A DNA stretch of 64,000 bases, taken from NCBI GenBank assembly GCA_965116445.1, contig OZ220688.1, forward strand, positions 3,596,001 through 3,660,000, given 5' to 3'. Made by a program: the position numbers and the translations under genes. Below are positions 44,041 through 51,912 of the stretch, piece after piece. Each line of letters opens with the position of its first letter. The first letter of the stretch is position 1. The notes beneath the pieces are model-generated. The model was not told the origin of the DNA and did not search any database. It saw only the letters and a list, made by a program, of their open reading frames with translations. This DNA comes from Multivorans sp965116445. GTDB taxonomy: Bacteria; Acidobacteriota; Thermoanaerobaculia; Multivoradales; Multivoraceae.

Positions 44041-45284
44041 GAGCCGGCCCCCGACGCCACCGCGGCGAGTTGGGGGCCAGCGGCCGCCTCCCGCGCCTGA
44101 TCGCGGTTCATCGGCGGGTTAAAGGACGGGATGCCCGTCACCGCGGCGCCGATCACCAGGCCGTGGATATCGTGGGTGCCCTCATAGGTGTAGACCGACT
44201 CGATGTTCAGCATGTGGCGGACCACCGGATACTCGTCCGAGATGCCGTTCGCGCCCAGGATCTCGCGCGCCAGCTTCGCGCATTCGCGCGCCACCCAGAC
44301 GTTGTTCCGCTTGCACATCGAGACATGCTGCGGCTCCAATGTCCCGGCCGTCTTGAGCCCGGCCAACTGGTAGGCGAGGAATTGACCCTTCGTGATCTCG
44401 GTGATCATCCACGCCAGCTTCTCCTGGACGAGTTGGTGACTGGCGATCGGCTGGCCGGCGAACTGCACTCGCTGGCGGGCATACTCGAGCGCCGTGTAGT
44501 AGCACTCCATCGCCGACCCGAGTCCGCCCCAGCAGATGCCGTAGCGGGCCTGGTTCAGGGTCTGGAGCGCGCTGCCGACGCCGCGGGTGCCCGCGAGGAT
44601 GTTGTCGGCGGGAATCCGGCAGTTCTGGAACGAGAGTTCGCCGGTGACGGACGCTCGCAGCGAGAACTTGCCCTTCTGCTCGGCGCTGACGAAGCCCTCG
44701 GTGCCCTTCTCGACCAGGAAGCCCCGGATGCCTTCGTCCGTGCGCGCCCAGACGACGGCCACGTCGGCGACGCTGCCGTTCGTGATCCACTGCTTGGCGC
44801 CGTTGAGCACCCAGTAGTCCCCGTCGCGCCTGGCTCGGGTGCGCATCGCCGACGGATTCGAGCCGAAGTCCGGCTCGGTGAGGCCGAAACAACCGATCAT
44901 CCGGCCGCTGGCGAGCCCCGGAATGAACCGGTCCTTCTGTTCCTTCGAACCGAAGGTGAGGATCGGATACATGACCAGGGAGCTCTGTACCGAGACCATG
45001 CTGCGGACGCCGGAATCGCCGCGCTCGAGTTCCTGCATGACGAGCCCGTACGCGACATCGCCCAGGCCCGGAAGTCCGTACTCGGTGAAGTTGGCCCCGA
45101 ACAGGTTCAGGTCGCCGATCTCGGGCGCCAGGTGCATCGGTGCCCGCGCCTCCCGATGGCACTGCTCGATGATCGGCTTGACCCGCTCGTCGACGAACTG
45201 GCGGACCGTATCCCTGATCAACCGCTCCTCGCCGCTGAGCAGCGAGTCGAACTTCATGAAATCAACGCCGGGAAATCGCTCCAA
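44037..45284 (-). CDS. Acyl-CoA dehydrogenase, glutaryl-CoA dehydrogenase type
   Basis: This 415-residue flavoprotein has the FAD/substrate motifs GCFGLTEPDFGSNP (about 137-150) and WITNGSVADVAVVWA. YEGTHDIHGLVIG (about 374) holds the catalytic Glu at the position used by glutaryl-CoA dehydrogenases. GCDH oxidatively decarboxylates glutaryl-CoA to crotonyl-CoA in lysine and tryptophan breakdown. The start is TTG 45284, supported by AGGAGG 5 nt upstream; ATG 45257 is the alternative but has no ribosome binding site. A different acyl-CoA substrate is possible. Confidence 0.88.
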   Translation of the reverse strand: MERFPGVDFMKFDSLLSGEERLIRDTVRQFVDERVKPIIEQCHREARAPMHLAPEIGDLNLFGANFTEYGLPGLGDVAYGLVMQELERGDSGVRSMVSVQSSLVMYPILTFGSKEQKDRFIPGLASGRMIGCFGLTEPDFGSNPSAMRTRARRDGDYWVLNGAKQWITNGSVADVAVVWARTDEGIRGFLVEKGTEGFVSAEQKGKFSLRASVTGELSFQNCRIPADNILAGTRGVGSALQTLNQARYGICWGGLGSAMECYYTALEYARQRVQFAGQPIASHQLVQEKLAWMITEITKGQFLAYQLAGLKTAGTLEPQHVSMCKRNNVWVARECAKLAREILGANGISDEYPVVRHMLNIESVYTYEGTHDIHGLVIGAAVTGIPSFNPPMNRDQAREAAAGPQLAAVASGAGS

Positions 45285-45289
45285 GGCAC

Positions 45290-45295
45290 CCTCCT
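45290..45295 (-). promoter_or_regulatory. Ribosome binding site supporting a TTG start
   Basis: AGGAGG on the minus strand, 5 nt before TTG 45284. It decides the start of the acyl-CoA dehydrogenase. Confidence 0.75.
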
Positions 45296-45320
45296 GGATG
45301 GTTTGCGGCAGCGCCGAACC

Positions 45321-45339
45321 CTAGCAGCAGCCCGTGGCA
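45321..45339 (+). repeat. Solo IS/MITE end-like sequence
   Basis: CTAGCAGCAGCCCGTGGCA resembles the left end of the IS (CTAG, then CAGCCCGTGGCA) with three extra bases. No second end is seen nearby. It may be a relic or chance. Confidence 0.3.
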
Positions 45340-45346
45340 ACGTAGG

Positions 45347-46192
45347 ATGCCCGCCGTGACCCTCGCTCGCTTCCTGCTGCCGCTCCTCGCCGGCGGCGCC
45401 TGCGCCTGGTGGATCGACCGCTCGACCGCGGCGCGCGGACTGCTGCCGCCGGGGTTCGCTGCCGCTTCGCAGGACGGCGTTCTGCGCCGCCTCATCGCGA
45501 TGGCACTGCTGGGCCTGGTGCTCTGGTTCGGCGTCTTCGCGGCCATCGGCCAGATCGGCCTGCCCTCGCGCGTCGACGAGATCGAGTTCGAGACCCTGTC
45601 GCCTCTCAATCTGTTCGCGATGCACGCGATTCTGGTCGCGACACTGGCGGTGTGGCTGGCACTCGGCTACTGGCGCTGCGGGCACGACGCCTGGACCGTG
45701 ATCCGAAGCCAGCTCGGACTGCGTCTCAGACCGGGCCAGAGCGTGCCCAGGGAGCTGGCCCTTGGCATCGGGGCCGGCGTCCTCCTCTGGGCCGCCGTCC
45801 TGGCCGTCGTGGTGGTTGCTGCACTTGCCGTTGGCCTCGCCGGCGGCTTCGAGAACCTGCCCAGCGAGGCGCCAAAGATGGTTCTCTGGATCGGAAGCCT
45901 GCCGATCCTGCTGCGCCTGATGGTGAGTCTCTCCGCCGGAGTCGTCGAAGAACTCTTCTTCCGCGGTTTCCTGATGCCCCGGGTCGGCTTCGGGCTGTCG
46001 AACGTCCTGTTCGTGCTCGCGCACCTGAACTACGAGCAGCCCTTCCTGCTCCTCGGCGTCGCCCTGCTCTCCATCGCGTTCAGCCTCCTGGTCCGTTGGC
46101 GAGGGAACATCTGGCCCGCCATCGTCGCGCACGCGCTCTTCGACGCGATCCAACTTCTAATTGTGGTGCCTTCAGCAGCCGACGCGCTATAG
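45347..46192 (+). CDS. CPBP-family intramembrane metalloprotease
   Basis: This 281-residue polytopic membrane protein has about seven hydrophobic segments. The three motifs of the CAAX-protease/bacteriocin-processing family are in order: GVVEELFFRGF (EExxxR, about 203-213), LFVLAHLNY (FxxxH, about 224-232), and AIVAHALFDAIQ (HxxxD-type, about 260-271). Bacterial members are implicated in peptide maturation, immunity and membrane proteolysis; the target here is unknown. It is divergent from the acyl-CoA dehydrogenase with a 62-nt gap. Confidence 0.88.
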   Translation: MPAVTLARFLLPLLAGGACAWWIDRSTAARGLLPPGFAAASQDGVLRRLIAMALLGLVLWFGVFAAIGQIGLPSRVDEIEFETLSPLNLFAMHAILVATLAVWLALGYWRCGHDAWTVIRSQLGLRLRPGQSVPRELALGIGAGVLLWAAVLAVVVVAALAVGLAGGFENLPSEAPKMVLWIGSLPILLRLMVSLSAGVVEELFFRGFLMPRVGFGLSNVLFVLAHLNYEQPFLLLGVALLSIAFSLLVRWRGNIWPAIVAHALFDAIQLLIVVPSAADAL

Positions 46193-46247
46193 CCCGAAGC
46201 GTCCGGCCACTTCGCGCCCTGATCGTCCCCGCCGCAGCCGACGCTGG

Positions 46248-48535
46248 CTAGGGCGAGGACCCGGCGTCCGGCAACAGCCGCAACACGGTACGGGCAGCAC
46301 CCTGGAACTCCCCGGCGCCGTCCTCGATCGCGTAGATCTCGACTCGACGACTGCCGGCCGGCAGCCACCGCTCGGGCACGAGCGCCGAGAAGCGGCTGGC
46401 TCCACCGAGCGTGAAGGTCTCGGTCGTCGCGCGCACGATGCCGTCCACGGCTACCGCCAGCTCCGTTCCAGTGGCCACATCGGGTTCGATCCGACCGCCG
46501 ACCAGACTCGGCACGAAGCCGCTCTCGGGGTTCACGTCGTCGTAGCTGTGTCGCGCGGTGAGAATGGCGCGAACGTCACGGAAGCTCTCACCGTCCGGAG
46601 CTTCCCCGATGAAGTCGGCGGCCGGGCGGCCCAACAGATCCGGCCTCGGCCCGGCCGCGAAGACGCCGTCGAACGGGTCCCCGGAACCGGGCAGCGACGC
46701 GGTATCCGCGCCGAACAACCGGTGGAGCCGATCAAGCGTGCCCTGGCGCCTGGCCGGATCCGTCCCGAAGCTCAGCGTCGGTGGCGTGGGCGGCGCATAG
46801 CAGCACACGGTGAGCTTCCGTTCCGAGGCGTCGCCGAGGAGCCGCCCGTCGACCTCCCAGGGCGGCTCGGCGGCAAGTACCTCACCGATCGTCGGCAGGA
46901 TGTCGATCGTCTGGACCACGTGCCCGACGATTCGTCCCTCCTGCTGGTCCGGCCGTTTGACGAACAGCGGCACCTCGAGGAGTTCCTCGAAGTCGGCTTC
47001 CGTGGGCGCCCGGCGTAGCGCTCCGGCACGGAAACCATGATCCGCCGTGACGACGACCAGGGCCCGATCGTAGAGGCCGATGCGCCTGAGGCCGCCCATG
47101 ATCCGGCCCAGTACTCGGTCGGCGTAACCCACCTGGAGTATGTGCCGCTGGACACCCTGGATGTAGAGCCACTCGTCCTCGGGCACCTCGGGATCGTCGA
47201 GACCCGGAGGAATCACAGGCGCGCCGGCGGGAACGTACTCCCGGCCCGAGGGAAGGTACCGGAACGGAACATGGGGCAGGTTCAGGTGCAGGTAGTACAG
47301 CGCCGGCCTGTCGTCCCGACTTCGTTCCAGCTCGAGGAGAAAGCTGTCGACGACACGCGGAACGTCCTGGTGGAGGCCCGGCGGCCCACATCTTCCGCGG
47401 GCTCTCCCGGTCGACGCCGGTCACGGAATCCGGTCCAGGTCTGGTCGACCTCCGGCAGACCGGTCCGGAGCGCCGGTGGCAGCAACAGGTGGCCGTACAC
47501 GACGCCGAGGTCGTCGGCCACGGCGGCAAGACGTGCCCCTGGGCCGGCGAGCGGCGGCTGGTCGCAAACGGCCGGTGGACAGAGGATGGAGAACGCTTCG
47601 TACGCGACAATCCTGTAGCCGCCCCGGCCCAACCATGAGAAGAGGTTCCGCGGGTGGTCGCGGTAGTGCCCGATCGCATCCGGCTGAGGCAACCTTCCCG
47701 TCAGCAGGGTGGGAATCGCCTTCGCCGTCTGGCTGGACGTTGTAAGGGCCCGCGGGTACCAGTCGGCGCCTGCCGAAAGAGAGGCGAAGGAGGGATAGCG
47801 GCGATCGTCGATCGAGCCGTCCGGCAGTTGAATCGAACTTGTGGGCAGTTCGTCGAAGACGACGAACACGATCGGCGTGTCCGACGGGATCTCGGGCGCC
47901 TCGGCGACCCCGCCGCCGGGATCCACGGCGGGTCCCGTCAGGAACAGATCGTGAACGCCCGGCCGGAGAAGGAAGACAAGCGGAGCAACAACCGCCGCGG
48001 CAGCCGTCACGCTGACGAGGCTCGAGAACAGGCGGTAGCGGCGCAGGCAGAACACGGCGCCGGCGCCTCCCGCAACCGCCAGCACCAGAGCCGCCGCGAC
48101 GGGCAGCCGGTGGGTCAGTTGGAGCAGGAACGCTGTCGCAAGCAGGGCTCGCAGCCCGTCCAGCCACAAACGCCCCATGCTGCTCCGATGTACGCCGGGG
48201 AAAGCGAGCGGCGCCGCCAGGAGCGCCGGGATGCCGACCGCGAGGCCAAGCGCCAGGGCCGCGAGCGGAACCCCCGTCAGCCGGTGAGCCACCAGGAAGC
48301 CCGGCTCTCGGCCGATCAGGTCGAGGACCGGTTGCGCTACGGCAAACGCCCACAGACCGAAGACGTGCGCGATCGGGATGAGGCGGCCCGGGTTTCCCCT
48401 GCCGCTTCCTGCGGAAGCGCTTTCTTCCCTGCCGCTTCCTGCGGAAGCGCTTTCTTCCCTGCCGCTTCCTGCGGAAGCGCTTTCTTCCTTCGGCTCCCGT
48501 GGATAGGGGTTCTCCCTGAGGATGGCGCGGCGCAT
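46248..48535 (-). pseudogene. Membrane sulfatase/phosphoglycerol-transferase-like gene with a frameshift
   Basis: The first part (48535 to about 47390) encodes membrane helices and the start of the sulfatase-like domain (VFVVFDELPTSS; QTAKAIPTLLTG), closely following the protein at 11590-15015. Near 47375-47395, in a GGGCCGCCGGGCC run, the frame shifts by one base. The other frame continues at once with GPPGLHQDVPRVVDSFLLEL, YYLHLNLPHVPFRYLPSG, ADHGFR and the rest, to the stop at 46248. The whole would be about 760 residues, and it ends before the GWAxD modules that the three relatives carry. Either a real mutation or a sequencing/assembly error in the GC run. Confidence 0.85.
48397..48486 (-). 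repeat. Three perfect 30-bp tandem repeats
   Basis: Three identical, directly adjacent 30-bp units encode EESASAGSGR three times near the N-terminus of the broken sulfatase-like gene. The unit length keeps the frame, so copy number could vary without disrupting translation. There are no spacers, so this is not a CRISPR array. Confidence 0.95.
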
Positions 48536-48570
48536 GGACCAGGCGCCATGCTAAGCGCTACGCGTCCGGC

Positions 48571-49770
48571 TCAGATCAGCAGGCCGGCGATCGTCGCCGT
48601 CTGCAGGCAGGCCAGGGTGCCGGCGATCATCGCGCGCAGGCCGAGGCTCGCCAGCTCGCTCTTGCGCTCCGGGGCGATGCCGCCGATGCCGCCGATCTGG
48701 ATCGCGATCGAGGAGAAGTTCGAGAAGCCGCACAGGGAGTAGGTGGCGATCACCTGGGACTTCTCGGACAACTGACTCTCGGCCGAGATGTCCTCGAAGC
48801 GGGAGTAGGCGACGAACTCGTTGGCCGCGGTCTTGAGGCCCAGGAGCGTTCCCACCGCGTCCGCCTCCGCCCACGGCACCCCCATGACCCAGGCCAGGGG
48901 CCGGAACAGGAAGCCAAGGATCATCTCCAGGTTCAGGCCGGGCAGCCCGATCCAGCCCCCCACCGGCCCGAGCAGGCCGTTGACCAGCGCGACCAGGGCG
49001 ATGAAGGCGAGCAGCATGGCGCCGACGTTGATCGCCAGCTTCATCCCGTCGCCCGCGCCCTGGGCGGCGGCGTCGATCATGTTCGCCCACGGCGTCTTCA
49101 CCTTGAAGTCCGTGTCCGCCGAGACCCGATCCGTTTCCGTCTCCGGGATCATCAGCTTGGCCATGACCAGAGCCGCCGGCGCCGACATCACGCTAGCGGC
49201 GATCAGGTGGCCGGCCGGAATGCCCATCCCGACGTAGGCCGCCAGCACGCCCCCGGCGACCGTCGCGAAGCCGCCGGTCATCACCGCCATCAGCTCCGAG
49301 CGGGTCATCTTGCCCACGTAGGAGCGGATCAGTAGCGGCGCCTCGGTCTGGCCGACGAAGATGTTGGCTGAGGCGGACAGCGACTCGGGACCCGAGGTGC
49401 CCATCACCTTCGTCATCACGATGGCGAAGACCTTGACGACGCGCTGAATGACGCCGACGTGGTAGAGCACTGCGACGACGCTCGAGAAGAAGATGATCGT
49501 CGGCAGCACGCGGAAGGCGAATGGGACGTGGTCGAATCCCTCGCCGAAGACGAACCGTGAACCTTCGTCGGCAAAGGTCAGGAAGGTGGTCACCACATCC
49601 GTGGCGACGGCGAAGAACGCCTCGCCCGGGGCTGTCTTCAGGATCAACAGCGCGAGGGCGAACTGGATCGCGATGCCCGTGACAACGGTCCGCCAGCGGA
49701 CCTGAAAGCGGTTCGTGGAGATCAGCCAGGCGATGCCCGGGATGACGAGAAGTCCAATGAGGCCGGTCAT
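48571..49770 (-). CDS. Concentrative nucleoside transporter (NupC/CNT family)
   Basis: This 399-residue membrane protein has the CNT signature GTSGPESLSASANIFVGQTEAPLLIRSYV (about 124-152), a helix-hairpin region lining the nucleoside site. A second conserved block, LKTAANEFVAYSRF (about 310), lies near the Na+/nucleoside site, and ATYSLCGFSNFSSIAIQIGGIG (about 343) follows. It carries out sodium- or proton-coupled nucleoside import across the inner membrane. It follows hflC by 21 nt on the same strand and may be the last gene of the hflK-hflC transcript. Confidence 0.93.
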   Translation of the reverse strand: MTGLIGLLVIPGIAWLISTNRFQVRWRTVVTGIAIQFALALLILKTAPGEAFFAVATDVVTTFLTFADEGSRFVFGEGFDHVPFAFRVLPTIIFFSSVVAVLYHVGVIQRVVKVFAIVMTKVMGTSGPESLSASANIFVGQTEAPLLIRSYVGKMTRSELMAVMTGGFATVAGGVLAAYVGMGIPAGHLIAASVMSAPAALVMAKLMIPETETDRVSADTDFKVKTPWANMIDAAAQGAGDGMKLAINVGAMLLAFIALVALVNGLLGPVGGWIGLPGLNLEMILGFLFRPLAWVMGVPWAEADAVGTLLGLKTAANEFVAYSRFEDISAESQLSEKSQVIATYSLCGFSNFSSIAIQIGGIGGIAPERKSELASLGLRAMIAGTLACLQTATIAGLLI

Positions 49771-49791
49771 CTATCGACCGCCGGCCGGCAG

Positions 49792-50745
49792 CTAGGGACC
49801 GCTTTCCTTCAGGAAACTGTAGTAGTCGCTGCTGGTCGAGAGCACCAGCCAGGTGTTCGGGTCGATCGTCTTCTCGAAGGCCTCCATCGTGCGCAGAAAC
49901 TCGTAGAAGTTCCTCGACTGGGCAGACTGGTTGTAGGCCGAAGCGTAGATTTCGGTGGCCGACGCGTCGGCCCGACCCCGGATCTCGGTCGCCTCACGGT
50001 AGGCCTCGGACTGGATCCGCTTCAGGTCCCGGTCCATGTTGCCCAGAATCTCGGACGCCTGACCCTGACCCTGCGAACGGAAGCGGTCGGCGATGCGCTG
50101 GCGCTCGGAGATCATCCGGTTGAATACGTCCGGCTCGACCTGCTCGCCGTAGTTGATGCGCCGGAACTGGACATCGAGCACCTCGATGCCCAAGTCCGCG
50201 GTGCGCTCCTGGGCCGCGGCCAGGATGTCCAGACGGATCTTGTCGCGGCCGGTCACGATCTCCTCCAGGCCGCCAGCGGTCTCCTCCAGGCCGCCTGAGG
50301 CCTCCGGATACGACTCGTCGGCCGCCGCCTCCCGGTTGGAGCTGCGGATCACCTCGATCAGATCATGGTTGGCGATCGCGTTGCGCGTCTCGCCGTCGAG
50401 GATGTCGTCGAGCCGCGACTGGGCGCCGCGCTCGTCGCGCAGACGCTGGAAGAACAGGAGTGGGTCGGAAATCCGCCAGCGGGCATAGGTGTCCACGAAG
50501 ATGAACACCTTGTCCCGGGTCGGCAGCTCCTCCGCGGAGCCCTGCCATTCCAGGAAACGGCGGTCGAAGTACTGCGCCCTCTGGATGAAGGGGAGCTTGA
50601 ACTTGAGGCCGGGAGTTTCGATCGCCTCACCCACCGGCGCCCCCAACTGGATCTTGATCGCCTGACGGTCCTCGGGAACCACGAACAGCGCACTGCTCGC
50701 CACCAACAGCAGCACCAGGACAACGAGAACGCCCACGATCTTCAC
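49792..50745 (-). CDS. hflC: FtsH modulator HflC (SPFH domain)
   Basis: This 317-residue protein has one N-terminal membrane helix (VGVLVVLVLLLVASSALFVV) and then a prohibitin/SPFH domain (EDRQAIKIQLGAPVGEAIETPGLKFKLPFIQRAQYFDRRFLEW). The C-terminal helices (RGRADASATEIYASAYNQSAQSRNFYEFLRTMEAFE) match HflC. With HflK it forms a periplasmic cage around the FtsH protease. Residues about 145-165 contain a repeated GGLEETAGGLEE insert with a matching DNA repeat (near 50260-50305), not typical of the family. The start overlaps the hflK stop by 4 nt. Confidence 0.93.
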   Translation of the reverse strand: MKIVGVLVVLVLLLVASSALFVVPEDRQAIKIQLGAPVGEAIETPGLKFKLPFIQRAQYFDRRFLEWQGSAEELPTRDKVFIFVDTYARWRISDPLLFFQRLRDERGAQSRLDDILDGETRNAIANHDLIEVIRSSNREAAADESYPEASGGLEETAGGLEEIVTGRDKIRLDILAAAQERTADLGIEVLDVQFRRINYGEQVEPDVFNRMISERQRIADRFRSQGQGQASEILGNMDRDLKRIQSEAYREATEIRGRADASATEIYASAYNQSAQSRNFYEFLRTMEAFEKTIDPNTWLVLSTSSDYYSFLKESGP

Positions 50746-51779
50746 GGCGATCCCTCCCCGGCCTGCTGAGCCGCCGCCTGACGCGTCGACTTCGCCGCGC
50801 TGACACCCTCGAAGCTCATGATCGGGGTCAGGCCCTCGACGTCCTCATCGACGACGATCTTCCGGCCGACCCGCGGTAGCACCCGCTCCATCGTCTCGAT
50901 GAACATCCGCTTGCGCGTGACTTCCGGCGCCCTGCGAAACTCCGTGTAGAGGGCGTTGAAACGCGTCGCGTCGCCCTGGGCCCGGTTGACCCGATCGAGC
51001 GCGTAACCCTCGGCCTGCTGAATGGCCTGCAGCGCCTGGCCTTCGGCGCGTGGGATGACGCGGTTGTACTCCGCCTCGGCTTCGTTGACGAGCCGCTCGA
51101 GTTCCTGTTCGGCCTGGTTGACCGCGTTGAACGACGGCTTGACCGGCTCGGGCGGGTTGTTGCTCTGGAGCACTACCTGGTCGATGCGAATCCCGGTCTC
51201 GTACTGATCGCAGAGGTCCTGCAGTTCGATCTTGACCGTGCCTTCGATCTCGGCTCGGCCGACGGTCAGGACCTCATTCACGGTGCGGTCGCCGACGACC
51301 TTGCGCATCACCGCCTCGCTCATGTCGCGGAAGGTGGCGTCCAGGTTGCGAACCCGGAACAGGTACTGGTACGGGTCGACGACCCGGTACTGGACGACCC
51401 ACTCGACCACCGCGGCGTTCAGGTCGCCGGTGAGCATGTTCGCCTCGTCCGCGTTGGCCACGAAGGAACTCCGCACCGCAACGCTCTCGCTCCGGAAACC
51501 GAACTCCTCCTTCAACTGGCGTCTCACCGGTACCTTGGTCAGCCGGTCGATCAACGGGATCTTGAACCGCAGCCCAGGTTCGGTGGTGCCGGCGTACTTC
51601 CCGAGCCGCAGGATCACTCCCACCTCTTCGGGCTGCACGGTGTAGACGCTGGACAGGAGCAGAAGCCCTGCCAGCACAACCAAAGCGACGATCTTCAGGC
51701 CGCCCAGCCGGTCACGCAGGACCTTTCCCACGTTCTCCAGGTCGAGCGGGCTGTCGCCGCCGGGAAACTTGTCTGTCAT
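50742..51779 (-). CDS. hflK: FtsH modulator HflK (SPFH domain)
   Basis: This 345-residue SPFH protein has a short polar N-terminus (shorter than the Gly-rich one of E. coli HflK), one membrane helix (LKIVALVVLAGLLLLSSVYTV), then VQPEEVGVILRLGKYAGTTEPGLRFKIPLID. VVEWVVQYRVVDPYQYLFRVR (about 128-148) and the helical RAQGDATRFNALYTEFRRAPEVTRKRMFIETMERVL (about 270-305) are HflK-specific. It pairs with HflC directly downstream. It is divergent from the helicase gene; the 133-nt gap holds both promoters. Confidence 0.94.
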   Translation of the reverse strand: MTDKFPGGDSPLDLENVGKVLRDRLGGLKIVALVVLAGLLLLSSVYTVQPEEVGVILRLGKYAGTTEPGLRFKIPLIDRLTKVPVRRQLKEEFGFRSESVAVRSSFVANADEANMLTGDLNAAVVEWVVQYRVVDPYQYLFRVRNLDATFRDMSEAVMRKVVGDRTVNEVLTVGRAEIEGTVKIELQDLCDQYETGIRIDQVVLQSNNPPEPVKPSFNAVNQAEQELERLVNEAEAEYNRVIPRAEGQALQAIQQAEGYALDRVNRAQGDATRFNALYTEFRRAPEVTRKRMFIETMERVLPRVGRKIVVDEDVEGLTPIMSFEGVSAAKSTRQAAAQQAGEGSP

Positions 51780-51912
51780 AAGGGTCAGAGGCTATGCGAT
51801 CGGCACCCCGATGACAACCGATGAAGCGTCGAAAGGCCCGCTCGCGGAAAGAGAATCGGGCGGGCCCCCGCCTCATCTCGCGCCCGTGCCTCCAGGCGGT
51901 AGGCTCGCCGCC

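Noticed and set aside
48397..48486. CRISPR array
   Set aside because: The three 30-bp units are directly adjacent without spacers and code in frame.
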